Assembly: GCF_937616625.2 (NCBI RefSeq)
Contig: NC_065574.1
Location: forward strand, 6,326,501 to 6,390,500
DNA length: 64,000 bases
Direction: 5' to 3'
Source of the DNA: Mercurialis annua
Taxonomy: Eukaryota > Streptophyta > Magnoliopsida > Malpighiales > Euphorbiaceae
A program made the position numbers and the translations under genes. Below, piece after piece: positions 35,101 to 47,600 of this stretch. The stretch's first letter is position 1. Each line of letters opens with the position of its first letter. Under the pieces are notes generated by a model. The model worked only from the letters and a program-made list of their open reading frames with translations, did not search any database and was not told where the DNA came from.

Positions 35101-37187
35101 CTGACGGCCAGAGAGATGAAATATCCTTGTTCGGAGCAGTTTCTTTTGAGACTTCAGCGAAAGCATGGAGAACCTGTTCCTTAGAGTATCCCATGCGTAA
35201 AAACTACAAAATAAGAATTCTAAATGAGAACAAATCAAAACAGGTAGCAATCACAGGAAATATAAATCATGTACTAACTTTAAAAATAATGATAAGCAAG
35301 GAAAATCTTTGCCAAAAATACAGTAATTAGTCTTAAGAGATCATGCATTCAAGACAAGAGATGGAATTAAAGAGATTCTAAAAACAGGGACTTCTAAATG
35401 CACAAGAGTAGAGGAGGAGGGTCATCAAAACTGAATTCTTAAGATGTTGCTGATGTATGCTCTCAAACTGAAGTATAAAAAATGGAAGATTATTATTTAA
35501 CAAGAAACAATAGAAGGCGCACCCTCTGAAGAGATTCAAGAGGAACATCTATTGGTTTCTTCTGTCTGCTTACACCAATAGATGACGATGTCACTGCTCC
35601 AGCTAAGTCAGAGTGATTAGATTCTAGATTTGATGCATTCTTCATGTCTGCATCGGAAGGCTCCCCCACAATAGCTGAAAGGGAAACCTCTCTAGGATCT
35701 GGCAGACGAGATCTCATGAGGCATTCACGAGCTGCTTCATGTCCTTCCTCAGTCAGCATGAACCTGGCAATACCATTTGCATGTAAAATGAAGGAACAAA
35801 CATTTGTATGTACAAGAACCAGATTATTCATCGTGATTTCTTTACATGTGTGAAATATAATTGGCTAGATCAGATTGACAAGCATATGCATATAATGCAA
35901 CCCTGTGGCAGCTCCTTATAGAAAGAATGCCTTCAAAAACACGTATAATAGATGCACATATTTGACTGTTCTATAAAATTTGTATCAAAACTCATTCATA
36001 AACAACACAAACATGGGCAAACTCTGAGCCAAAAATATGGGAATAAATATAAGTTAATCTAATCTAACCTTGTAGAAACTCTATAAATCCCGAGAGTGCT
36101 TGACCAAATGGAATTCATCTTACACATAACTAACTGAATTGTGTCAAAATACAAAACATCTTTACTTATAAGTCACTTGATTTTTTTCCATATTCTATTC
36201 AGCATAAAGGTATTCACATCTCTAATAAACCTTAGTTAATGTGATTAATCTATCCTAAACTATATTTTCTAATAAAAAATTAAATTGTAACACCAAAAGT
36301 TGACATGAAAGAGATCATGGGCCACATATCAGAAATAACAAAACATGCAAAATAAAAACCTACTTAGCTGGGCAACTTGATTTAACAACCAATCCTTTGG
36401 TTATCAATGTTTTCATGCAACTCCACCCAGTATACCAGTCCCGAGGAGAACTTCCAAATTGTGTCTGTTTTCCTCTCCCTTTGTCAGGCCTATGAACAGA
36501 AACAGCATTCAACCATCAACCCATATCTACTTCCATTAATTAATTAAATAATCAATACGCAATTTAGAAAGTAGCAATAACCAACATACATAATAGGAGC
36601 TCGAGATAGCCCACTTGCTTCAGCTGCATCTATAAGTTCCTGCTTACGCATAAATTCATTGCCATCTGAAGTCTCCCTGTAGAGGGTAATTAGTAACGCA
36701 TATGCCACGGAACTCTTTTGAGGCATGTATCGTTTCGCCTCCTTCCCTTTCTTAACTGAAAAATTAAACTGTACATAATTAGAAAATTAAAATAAAACAA
36801 AAACAAAAACAAAAAAACTTAAAAACCTTTGTCGGTCAAGTCTTCTAGTTCGGAACTTCCATGATCACTATTGAAAAACCCCTGCATTAGCTTCAGAATC
36901 CATTTACCGATACCCCTATGCCACAAATAACACCAAATTCAACGAAAAAAATAGCAAAAATGAAAATTGAATAAGTATGGAATTTTAGCATACTTGATTT
37001 GAGATAAGTCCTTGAGATTAGTGATAGGTGAGTTTGCAGTGCAGACACTGTTGTAAGCTTTAGAAAGAGTTGTGTCTAAGTTGTCAGATATCCCTTTTGG
37101 TTTATCGGCGATTTCTTGCCTTTTTTGCAGCATGTACGCCGCTAATGGTTCGTTTTCGGGGCACGTTATCCGTTTCTGGTTCTGCAT
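30869..37187 (-). CDS. MUS81: MUS81 structure-specific endonuclease subunit
   Basis: Fourteen exons on the minus strand: 37187-36994, 36915-36827, 36755-36590, 36489-36364, 35763-35523, 35203-35011, 34905-34781, 34641-34493, 33787-33730, 33081-32923, 32284-32205, 31874-31637, 31285-31199, 30979-30869; 671 residues in frame. The N-terminal helix-hairpin-helix and winged-helix region (YALLITLYRETSDGNEFMRKQ, then CMKTLITKGLV) is followed by the XPF/ERCC4 nuclease domain: LDDRE at 418-422, GDGIW at 454-458 and ERKKVDD at 476-482, the ERKxxxD active site. The C-terminal HhH2 region ends NIFRLVWGNDH. MUS81 pairs with EME1 to cut branched DNA such as stalled forks and joint molecules, in repair and in the interference-insensitive class of meiotic crossovers. 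Exons 12-14 lie in the duplicated block. Length fits Arabidopsis MUS81 (about 660 residues). Confidence 0.93.
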
Positions 37188-38313
37188 TTTGTAAAAGAAG
37201 GGTGAATTTCTACAGGATCATTGATTTGATTGGGGAATTGAAATGGTTGGGAATTAGGGTTTTGTTTTGATTTGGAGTGGCAGAGAGAGAAACCGCGCCA
37301 GGAAGTTTGAAAGTTAAAATTGATTTACCCATGTGGATCGAGCCGAGCGTTTGGGCTACAGAAGGATTACTTGGATTGGGCTCTGGGTGATCCAGTGTAT
37401 TTTAATGAATGTTTATAAAAAAATAACTAAAAATAAATGCAGAATTAACCCTAAAACTATAACTTAAAAATTTACATTTCAATGTTCATTGAAGTTTATT
37501 TATTTTTTTTACTTTTGTATTTTGGTTTCTAATCCAAATCTCATTTCAGCATGAGTTTTTTAAAATAATTTGAAACAGATTTTTAAAAATAATTTACAAT
37601 TATTTTTCAAAAAGTAAAAAGCAGTTTCGAAAATAGTTTTCAAACAGTTCTTTTGAAATAATTTCAATAGACTTTTAAACATAGGCTTGCAACTATATTT
37701 AAAAATAACTTTCAAAAAGATTTATAACGGTTTTAAATGATAACTAAAAATTACCTTCTGGCAAAAAAATGATAACTAAAAATAAAATAAAATTCAATAT
37801 TTTTATACATTTTGAGTATTAAAACAAAAAAGTAAAATAATACAGTTCTAAAATCGGAAAATTTTGTACAAATTAATTTAGAAATGGAGTACTTTCAAAA
37901 GAAAAAGTTAGAAATAGGATAATTTTTTACAAAAGTTTTAATTTTAATCCTTCAATTTTGTACTTTTCTTTTTCATTTCATTTTTATCTAAAAAGGTAAA
38001 ATATGTTAAAACTCAAAACTCTCTTATTATCGGCTGTACTATTAAAGTAGCAAGTATTTGAGATAACTCTCAACCGTTGATCCTGCTGTCTGATATAATC
38101 CTCTCAATCATTGCTTAATCGCCACGTGTCAAACATATCCAATTCAAACCGGCTTTTACCGGTTACTATTTTATAATCTCGAAACTGAGCTTGGGACTCA
38201 ATCACGCGCGTTAACACTTTTCTATTCCTCAGTCGCTCTCCTTATCCCTATCTGAAAGTATTTGTCCGATTATTTCACTCTCATTTTAATCAGTTGACTG
38301 TTAAACTAGAGCT
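37188..38313. promoter_or_regulatory. Bidirectional intergenic region between MUS81 and a small gene, with G-box
   Basis: Contains MUS81 leader and promoter at one end and the small gene's promoter at the other. A G-box core CACGTG is at 38123-38128 (GCCACGTGTC), about 190 bases upstream of the small gene's ATG. The stretch 37400-38000 is AT-rich with no gene seen. Confidence 0.45.
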
Positions 38314-38581
38314 ATGACTGCAGAACAGGATCCGAATGCTTCGGTGTTCAACGGTAGGCAGTGTTATTAATTAATTAGCAGGGGAGTACGATGTAATTAA
38401 TATATACATCTGATCTTTTTAGGTTTTTGATTATGCAGATGCTGTAATGAAAGAGTTGATGAATAAGGAAATTAGATCCGGCAACTCTCCGGCAAAGGCG
38501 GCGGCAGCTGAATACCGGATTAAGGCAGTGAGTGTTCCTGCTTCACCTAGACGCATTCGCCAAATTCATCAGCCTCGTTGA
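38314..38581 (+). CDS. Small protein of unknown function (60 residues)
   Basis: Two exons: 38314-38353 and 38439-38581, joined by an 85-base intron (AACG|GTAGG ... TTATGCAG|ATG), giving 60 residues. The protein is hydrophilic: an acidic start (MTAEQDPNASVFN), a helical segment (VMKELMNKEIRSGN), an alanine run (SPAKAAAAEYRIK) and a basic tail (SPRRIRQIHQPR). There is no signal peptide or membrane segment. I do not recognise the family. Codon use is gene-like, the CDS has higher GC than its flanks, and a plausible promoter with a G-box precedes it. A donor-like GCA|GTGAGT near 38526-38533 could give an alternative longer product. Expression evidence would settle whether it is real. Confidence 0.55.
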
Positions 38582-38914
38582 AATATTTAGATCTGCAAAT
38601 TGATTGAGACACAACTCCAGACTTTTGTTTGTTTCCAGTTTATCTGTTTGTACTTGTACATATAGCTCGTGAACTGTGTGTTTGTGGTATTTGATTTAAG
38701 GTTGTGATTGTCAGGATGTGATATGTGTTGGAAAAATGTTTTGCAACTGCAAAAGCAAAATTCATAGCAGATCTACTTCTTGTCCGACCATTTGGTTACT
38801 GGCTGTGTGCATTATTCCATTTTTTGGTTTAATTTTCATTTGAAATTTATGAACTAGTTGAACCGATCAATTGACTGATTTATTCCGGATAGATTTTCCC
38901 ATATTCATAATGTT

Positions 38915-39035
38915 ATTCAAGTGGTAAGCGGTTAGGTATCGCTTAGACAAAGTCTCGGGTTTGAGTCTTGTGAATGCAGAAAATCCCCACTGGTAGACTC
39001 ACCCACTATGTCAGGTGCCAAAATTATTTTTTTAT
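38915..39035 (+). mobile_element. tRNA-derived SINE remnant
   Basis: It contains an A-box-like AAGTGGTAAGCGGTTAGG and, about 30 bases on, a B-box-like CGGGTTTGAGTC, followed by AAATCCCCACTGGTAGACTC. This order is the usual head and body of tRNA-derived plant SINEs. A second, more degraded candidate begins near 39376 (GGGGTGGCCTTAGCGTAACA). Ends and target duplications were not resolved. Confidence 0.5.
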
Positions 39036-40891
39036 TTTATTTCTACTTTTATAATAATTAATAATAAAATAATTCGACTATTCAGTTAATTAAACTAACC
39101 AATCGAATCAAACAATTATTTTAGTTCGATTACAATTTAATTCGGTGAAAATTGAAACAATTGATAACGGATAATACGATTCGGTGATCAAACTGACAAA
39201 CGCACACCCTAACTGGGCCTATTACTCACACTTACCGGAACTTAGCCTTTCTTTGCGAGTCTAGCGATGCGGATTTCAGAATGTAGTGATCTGCATCTTC
39301 AACACTTGACAGATAAGAAGTTGACCAACCAAATCGAGATTAATTCTTGTTTTTTATTTTATTTATTCTCTCTTTTAGGGGTGGCCTTAGCGTAACAGTA
39401 ACCATATACTCAATTCTACAGGTCATGGCCACAGTACTAGTAAATTGTTAAAGCCATCCAACCAACTACAAATACCCTACTCCAAGTAAACAGTATCATA
39501 TAGCCTGTCGGGGGAAACTGTAATAACACTAATCGATAATTTTTTTCATATCAATCATAACATAGTTCAAATATCGGAATCTATTATTTTAAGGAAATTT
39601 ATATTTTCGACCAATTCCAACCAGAACGAGTGCACGAATATGTGAGTAACTCGGCCATTGTAGCTAGTGCCTTGACGCTTAATCACATAACTGAAACAGC
39701 TCAAAAGTGTGTATTATTAATTTCTTCCTCTTTACTTAGCAACATATTTATTCCTGTTTTTTGTTCATGAGAACTAATTATGCTAGCAAATAGCCTCCTT
39801 GTTAGAAAGTCAAAAAAAGTTAATCAAACATTAGTACTTTTTCCATAAAATTTGGGGTGAAAATATATATTTCACAAACATCTTATTTTGTACTAATTAA
39901 TTACTAAAAGGTACCCAAAGATTGCTTTATGAGCAACTTCCATAGACAATTCTACTCTTTACAGCCCATGTGATGTAGTAGAATATTATATAACGGACAC
40001 ATGAGTTTTGTTCTTTATTCAGATTTCCAACATAATGACCGACCACATTAATTTAATTATTAATTAATTAATCAGTACTAAAAAGAATAGAATTAGGTAG
40101 CGGTGGCGATTATTGCTGCAGGTGGGTTCAGTTGAGATTGCAATTAGAGTGACTAATGTGAGCTAATCATAGTAGTATTTAATTAAAACATATTTAAACC
40201 AAAATTGAAGGAAAATATGTAGTTATACTATATGAAAAAGTAGCTTTGGAGACGACTTTTGGGGTGCTCAAGATGGGTACAAAGGTTTGGTACATACAAA
40301 TTTAAGGATGAATGTCTTGTCCAATGTTTCTGCTATAATTTGTTGTTGTTGATCCCACATTGGATTTTATTAATAGTACTATGTATGAAAAAGTGGCATA
40401 TAAGCTTCCAACATTTGACTTATTGTTCAATCAATGAATAATTTTATTAGCCAAATTAAAGCAATTTTGTTTCACTAGTTAATTAGTTAGTCCGTCATCT
40501 CTATTTATATGTTTTACATTATACTCATAATTTTTTAATGTGATCACATTTGTTATTCAATAATTGTTCTTTTAGACTCGCCAAATTTACCGGAGATAAC
40601 GGTCTTGTCACATTCTAATTTTTTATTTGGAGTCACCTTATATAAAAAAGAGCGACAGACCTGCCAAATTCACCAGAATGACGGACAAATCACTTTCTGA
40701 CTTTTTATCCGGAGTTATCTTATACAGAAGAGAGCGATAGATTTACCATTTTTTGAATTGTTTATACTCTTCGATAGATTTACCATTTTCTGAGTTTTTT
40801 TAATACTCTTCAAACTTTTTATCCGGAATTACTTTATTTCACCGAGCCGAATCAGATACTCCTTGTTGGACAACAAAATACAATATATTAA

Positions 40892-41247
40892 GAATAAAGG
40901 GTCAACGCGCCCCCTAAACTTGTGACACATGTTCATCTAACCCAATTTATACTTTTTTGAGCAACTAACCCCAAAACTCTTCATTTTTGGGTCAAATAAC
41001 CGCATAATTATATTTTTAAAACGCGTAAAATACAAATCGAAGGTGAGGGATGCAAAAAAAATAATTAGATACTCCCTTAATTTTTTGCGATATAATTATC
41101 TTAAATCTATTTTTTGAAATAAAAATATAAATTATGGGATTATTTGATCTAAATATGAAGAGTTTATGGGTTAATTGCTCAAAAAAATATAATTTGGACT
41201 AGATGACCCCGTGTCATAAGTTCAGGAGGCGCGTTGATCCTTTGTTC
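40892..41247. mobile_element. Fold-back MITE, Mutator-like, with 9-10-bp target duplication
   Basis: Left end GAATAAAGGGTCAACGCGCC and the reverse complement of the right end (GAACAAAGGATCAACGCGCC) begin inverted arms of about 120 bases. Flanks AATATATTAA (40882-40891) and AATGTATTAA (41248-41257) match at 9 of 10 positions. There is no ORF. Confidence 0.85.
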
Positions 41248-42360
41248 AATGTATTAAAGACTATGTTTATAAGTCCTGAATAAAACAAAAATTGTGAACT
41301 GGAATCACATCAAATTTAAAATCAAAAATAATGAATTAATCCATCCTCTCCCATTAATATATTCTAAATTACACTCAAATTTTTCTAATGTTGAATTTTC
41401 ATCTATCCAGCAATTATTCTAAGCCTCAAAGCTCAAATCTCAATTTAACTGGACTGTAAATTTTGAAATGTTAGTGGCAATAATTAAATCTTTATTTTAT
41501 GTGCAAAACAAAATACTAAATATTTAAGATATAAGTTGTTATATATATTAAATTCTACTACAAGCTTTAAAGATGCACAATTGACAACATTGACTTTAGT
41601 TGTAAAAAACACAACGGTTATGAAAATTAATCACATCATTCCTGTTAACACTTACAACGAGCTATAGCGTCTTTGATCATTGAATATCCGAGTCATAAAT
41701 ATAAGATAAAAATCTTGACGGGTCTCACCACGCCCATGGTGAACCATGCGTAAAATCCACAAACACACGGAGTTAGCTCGAGTAATATATACTGTAAAAT
41801 CTGGATATCATACTCATAAAAAAAACTAAACTTATATTAGCAATTTATCTATTTCACGTTTGTTTAGCAAATAAGAAAACAATTTTTTTTTCTATATCTA
41901 TTAATCTAATTGTAATTTAAAAAAATCTAAAATTAAATATGAGTTTTAAATTATTAGAACAAAATGAAAAATTAACATTTATTCATATAAATCAATACAA
42001 TATATCTAAAGTTGAGATTTTTAATGCTCGTTTAACTTGTATAATTATATTATAACATTATACTATATACTATATATTACATTGGTGTATTGCAAAAATA
42101 ATGAGACAGAACCGTTGTGTCAATAAATTATCTATAAGACATTATAAATAGATGATTCACACCATCTCATGCATTTTTCATAAGAAGAATGATAATGTTC
42201 CTAATTATATTTAGAAAAGATAAATATCAAATTTGGTTATTGGTGAATAAAGTGTTGAGTTGGCATGCCATGAGTGGTCAACATACACCCAAATAAGCTA
42301 CTAAATTTTGATGATCCAACTGCCAATATATTCAAAGTAGCCGTTACACCTCTATCCCAT

Positions 42361-42477
42361 TTAAATATACCCACCAATAGGAATCCCTTAACCTCAAGAA
42401 ATCCCTGTCCCTCCCTTTAATTATCTCCGCTCCAGCTCCCCTCTTTATCTTTATTTCTTATTCCCTTCATCTCTCTA
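42361..42477 (+). promoter_or_regulatory. Core promoter of the WD40 gene
   Basis: A TATA-like TTAAATATA at 42361-42369 is followed by a CT-rich leader (about 42431-42477, with CTCCCCTCTTTATCTTTATT). The ATG is at 42517. Confidence 0.45.
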
Positions 42478-42516
42478 AATCAAGAACAAACCAAAAAAAT
42501 TTATGATCATTAATTA

Positions 42517-43782
42517 ATGGATCAAGAATATTCCTTGTCTCACATCTTTGCTATTAACCATTTCATAACACCACAGTTTAATTCCTCAACTCCATTATTA
42601 TCAGCCCCCATGTCCACCACCACCACCACCACAAGCTCCGCCAGCAGCGAGGTCAGCAACGACAGCCGGCCGCCATCGTTCCGTCTTGATCTTCAAGATT
42701 GTAATATAAGAAAATCTTTATCTGGTTCTTACCCGTATCGCTCTCTAGCAGTACTCTCCGGCCATGTTGGCTCCGTTTCTTGCTTGGCTTTATGCGGGGA
42801 GTTTATCTTGAGTGCTTCGCAAGGGAGAGATATTATAGTGTGGCAACAGCCTGATTTGAGACTGTTTACGAAGTTCGGACAAGGGGACGGGTCGGTTAAA
42901 GCTTTGGTAGCTGTCGGAAACAGGGTTTTTACTGCGCATCAAGACAGTAGGATTAGGGTTTGGAAGGTTTCGAGAAGCTCGGAGAATGTGTTTAAACTTG
43001 TCGACACACTTCCAACTACAAAAGATTATGTCAGGAAATTCATGAAGCAGAGTAATTACGTACAAACTAGGAGACATCATAAGAAACTGTGGATCGAACA
43101 TGCCGACAGTATTTCTTGTTTAACGGTTGATAACGGTTATATTTACTCTGGTTCTTGGGATAAGAGTTTGAAAGTTTGGAGGGTATCGGATTTGAAATGC
43201 ATAGAGTCGATTAAAGCTCATGATGACGCCATTAATGGAGTTGTAGCATGTAATGGAGTGGTTTATTCAGCTTCAGCAGACGGGAAGATTAAAGCGTGGG
43301 GGAGATCAAAGCAAGGGAAAATGAGCTCTCATTGTCTGAAGGGGATTTTGCAGGGACAGAGAGAGAACATTTCGGTTAATTCGGTTGCGGTTTCGGATGA
43401 TGGGAAGTGGGTTTATGGAGGCGGGTCTGATGGGTATGTGATGGGATGGGAAAAGAGCTGTGATCTTGAACGGTGGAGATTGGTTTCGGAGACGAAGGCA
43501 CATGATATGGCGGTTTTGTGTATGTGTTTGATGGGGGAGTTTTTGTGTAGTGGCTCAGCTGATAAGAAAATTGGGATTTGGAGAAGAGAAGCTTATGGTA
43601 AGCTTAGTAAAGTTTGGGAGATTAGTGGTCATGAAGGGCCTGTCAAGTGTTTGCAGGCGTCGCCGAATAGAGTTGGCGGCGGTTTCTTGCTGTATAGCGG
43701 CGGTCTCGACAAGAGTTTAAGAGTTTGGTGGGTGCCTAAGCTTAACACACAACAAAACTCTGTAAAAACAGAGTATAGATGA
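42517..43782 (+). CDS. WD40-repeat protein, JINGUBANG-like
   Basis: A single exon of 421 residues. After a serine/threonine-rich N terminus (with a run of T, residues 33-42) there are seven WD40 blades, visible as recurring GH..SV..L, SAS..DI.VW type units: LSGHVGSVSCLA...GRDIIVW, then AHQDSRIRVW, EHADSISCL...SWDKSLKVW, KAHDDAINGV...ADGKIKAW, SVNSVAVS..GSDGYVMGW, KAHDMAVLCM...SADKKIGIW and SGHEGPVKCL...GLDKSLRVW. An intronless gene with this blade pattern and the SLAVLSGH start is typical of JINGUBANG-type proteins. In Arabidopsis JINGUBANG acts as a repressor of pollen germination in unsuitable conditions, linked to jasmonate synthesis. The exact paralogue is not certain. Confidence 0.85.
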   Translation: MDQEYSLSHIFAINHFITPQFNSSTPLLSAPMSTTTTTTSSASSEVSNDSRPPSFRLDLQDCNIRKSLSGSYPYRSLAVLSGHVGSVSCLALCGEFILSASQGRDIIVWQQPDLRLFTKFGQGDGSVKALVAVGNRVFTAHQDSRIRVWKVSRSSENVFKLVDTLPTTKDYVRKFMKQSNYVQTRRHHKKLWIEHADSISCLTVDNGYIYSGSWDKSLKVWRVSDLKCIESIKAHDDAINGVVACNGVVYSASADGKIKAWGRSKQGKMSSHCLKGILQGQRENISVNSVAVSDDGKWVYGGGSDGYVMGWEKSCDLERWRLVSETKAHDMAVLCMCLMGEFLCSGSADKKIGIWRREAYGKLSKVWEISGHEGPVKCLQASPNRVGGGFLLYSGGLDKSLRVWWVPKLNTQQNSVKTEYR

Positions 43783-44675
43783 CAATTCTGCAAGATTCTA
43801 ATTTTCAATTTGTGTTATAGTTTTGTTAATTGAGATCCAAGTGTGTGGAATATAGGGAATTGAAGAGTGAAAGGTTTTGTTTTTGTTTTTTTTACCAACA
43901 TTTTAAATTTTGTTATACTTTTGTTGTTTACAGGATGAAGATTTGAGTTTGTATTACATGAAATTTTTTGTAGAGAAAAGAAATTGAAGGATACAATATA
44001 TTTAGTGGTGTGAATCATTTTAAATTTTCTTAAATCATACTTTAGACTTTAGACACATGATTAAGCTTAACATGTGTTCATATTATCATAAACCAAAGAA
44101 CATGGCATACCCTGACATTGTTAGTAGCTAAAAGGAAAAAGAACAATTAGCTTACTTTAATTAGGTATTAAACTAAGGATTATTCTGTTTAATGTGATTG
44201 TCTTTTTCCATTATGTTAAATATATTCTTTTACTTTATTCCTGATTAACCTAATCAATCAAATTTAATAAGAAGAAGAGCCTAGCATAAGGATCCTTGAG
44301 CACAATTTGTTTTAGAGGCAATTGGAGTAACAGGCTGGCTCTACAAACTTTAATAAATTCTTATTCTCAATTAAGACAACACAAATAAGACAGGAACAAA
44401 TAGAAATATATTTTCAGCAAAACTTTACGAAATTTGAGATCGGTTACATTCCTCATAATAAAGCTACTAAAAAAAGGTTACAATAAAACTACTGCACAAA
44501 AAACTCTTCCAACCTTTCATCAAGAACACACTCTATGCTCATGCATAAATAAATACATGATTGTTAAGGCAGCTCCCAGAACCTAGCATATAACTTCCTT
44601 ACTAATCAGAGGTCATATTGCCAGATGATCTCATCCATTAAATATTTCACAATTTTAATTTCTTTCCACCACCTT
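43783..44675. other. Convergent intergenic region between WD40 and UBP24 genes
   Basis: AT-rich 3' flanks of two convergent genes. No ORF, RNA gene or repeat structure stands out. Confidence 0.5.
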
Positions 44676-47600
44676 CTATACTTGTTTGTAGAAGAGGACA
44701 TAAGCCTGGTCGTGCAAAACCTTCGATGTACTAATTGTGGTGACAGATGCATCATCAAAACGGAGCCAATGGCCTTTCGGACTGCGAGTATCAGCCGTGT
44801 AATGACCCTTTGAAGGTTCTCTCCCATGGTGAGTTATTGTGGCAACAAGTTCATATTTCCGGCTCTGTTAATGCAAATGACAAAAGGAAAAGAAGAAACT
44901 AATCAATACCACTGTTATCAATATTGCAAGATTAGAATCCAGAATTGTATGATTCATCGCCAAAAAGATTCGTATCTGAATCGCAAATTAACCGAAATGA
45001 AAACCGAATCTATGGGATCAGTGGAAAAGATGAAAAAACACATAAAACATGCTGTTTCATATGCCATAAATTAAAAGAGGAAAAAATGACAAGAAAATAA
45101 GAAGAAACTGAAACTTGCATGCCCTCAAAGCACTTTACTAAAATAAGTACCCTAATTTAATTTGTCAAGGATTTATTTTTTGTATTTAATACTTCTAAAG
45201 TTCAAATTTTAGGAATATATAGAATCTCATTAATAATTTACGCAAGTATATTTTAACTAATGCTAAAAATATAAAACGAATCTTACGATTTCGATTCAAT
45301 TCTAGATTTACTAATCAAGCATTTCGCTTCTCGATTTGACAACGATTTTCAATACCATTCTGTTACATCATTTAAAGAGAAATCTTGGTTTGCCACAATA
45401 GCACTAGAATGAATAATTTTTTCCCCATTCAGCCAATACAAAGGTGATAATTAGTGCCATCTGTATGAATGAGTGCTTCAACCCATAAAAAAAAAACTAA
45501 ACTAGCTTGACTGTGCCCAGACAACCAAATAATAAAATGCCAAATTAAGATATGCCAAGTAGGAAGGAAGCAAAAGAAAAATTAAGTGACATGCTTGTCC
45601 AAAACCAAAATTATTGGAAAGAATGAAAAAAGGTAGAATGATTAAGCGCCAAAAGAGAGATCTGATAACAAAAAGCTGTTGAATAAGAATAACATAAGGT
45701 AAAGGTGTATTACCTGAGTGGAAGGAGAAAAAAGTAGTTCCCTACCAAGCACCAATTCAAGGGGAAAGTGCACAGGCTTGTGCAGCTTGGTGCTCCCTTG
45801 GGTTCCATAACTAAAACGCATCAGATGCAGTATCATTATCTTAGAAAGTGTTTGTATCTTCACAGATTTTCTAGCAGTCACAACACCAGCCTGCAGGAAT
45901 TTAATGCATTTCAAAGTTTAATCACTAGGAAACATAAAGAACTTGCTAAAACCAAATATCAAAATCAGCATTTGAACCCAGAGACAAAATTAAAAGCTGT
46001 ATCAACCCATAAATATTAATTACTGTTTATTAATTCCCAATAGGCTCAAGACGATTCTTAAACTTAAAATGAAGTAAGCTTATTAACCTCAATCAAACAA
46101 GTAAAAATAGTCAATAAGTCACCTTTCCAGCTGCCGATGCCCGGTACCCTTCGAGATTTTCTGGTGCAGCAAACAAATGAAGTGCATCCTTAATCGTACG
46201 TACAGCTTCAGGATAAATATCAAGGTGTAACAGCAGAAACGGTTGAACAGTTGCAGAATCTGTATTTCCTGCACCACGCAAAAAATGTTAAAAAGAAATG
46301 TAAGTATACTTGATACTGCCAGATATGCTATATTAATAGCTAGCACGCCAACAGTTATCATGCACATAGGGAATTTATACAGGACCCATGGTGTAGTATA
46401 AAAACATGAGAAAAATTTTATGAATAAAAGATTGACTGGTTAAGTAAGCCTCCTTCATGAGTTACCTATTCCTAGCTATGTGTGAGAATTTCTAAAGTCA
46501 AGATGAGAGTAATCATTCATAATTTTCAGCATTTTTTAAAGAGAAATTAAAAGACATATTCATGCAGGTTGCAAATGAAGTGTGTTTTTCTTACATGATT
46601 GCTAAAGAAAATGCTTCTAATTGTTTTTTTTTTCCTCCTATAGATTTCAAAAGAAAAGTCAATTAATTCAGAAGAAACAAATAGTAGAACATGGACTTTT
46701 CCATTATGTTCTGTTATAAAAAGGAAAAACAAAAATACCTTTCGTCTTCACAACACTTCTCAGTTGTCCTCCAAAAATATGACTTAGCTCTGAAGGAGGA
46801 AAGTTTTGTGTTCTAGTCACTGCAGATTTATTTTTTGGGCCAACTGTTTCCCATTCGTCATCCTCAGTTGAAGAAACTAAAGATGTTTTGGCACCATTAG
46901 TGATACCAAATTGCCCTTCAAGCTTAAGCAATTCGTCATGCATTTGATCCATGACAAAGCTTAAGAACTCCTGAGCATCCTCCTGCCTGGAAAACAATGT
47001 GTCAGAAGCTAAACTCATATTTGTTATGGGGATGGGATTACAATAAACTATGTGCATAATAGCAAAAGTACTCAATACTACCAACAGGTCTAGAAATCTG
47101 TCTATAACAATCACAAGACTACAATTCATTATTCTGCAACATGAGAAGGCGAATGCCTCCACCTATGTTCCTAACAGGTTGACATTTCAGGATGACCCCA
47201 GCCTGTGATACAGAGCACAAGATCACATGATTTCACCTTAACTCGAATTTTGGAAATATTTCATTAATGCACACTAGGCAAATGGCAACTTTATAGTTAG
47301 TTAGTTACTTACAGTACCTAATCCTTTCAGACTGCCAAGCAAATTAAATTGGTATTAGAATTCACAGCTCTTTCAACATGAAAGCATGTCTAAGCAAAAT
47401 TATGGGTTGTGCTTATTGCTCATTCTTCTACTAAAGTTAGTTAACTGGTCACTCAAAAATACCAGAAAGTAAGTACATTGAAGGAAAATATATGAATCCA
47501 ACAAGTAGCAAAGGGGAAGAAAAAGCACACACCAATTATTGCGTTTGCAGTCACATGTTAAATTTCCACTATTTTCATATCTTACGTACTCAAAACTACT

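Larger units (their letters stand above)
38582..42516. other. Long intergenic region with transposon remnants
   Basis: About 3.9 kb without a supported host gene. It holds SINE-like remnants, degenerate repeats near 40570-40860 (TTTATCCGGAGTTATCTTAT-type units recurring with ACCGGAG/AATCGAC words) and a fold-back MITE. A 60-codon open frame at 40259-40441 has no family features and is not called. Confidence 0.5.

Noticed and set aside
38915..39035. Functional tRNA gene
   Set aside because: A- and B-box-like words are present, but the flanking stems of a cloverleaf do not pair, and the following sequence is SINE-like.
40259..40441. 60-codon ORF between the small gene and the WD40 gene
   Set aside because: No recognisable family, poor codon character, and a setting in transposon remnants.
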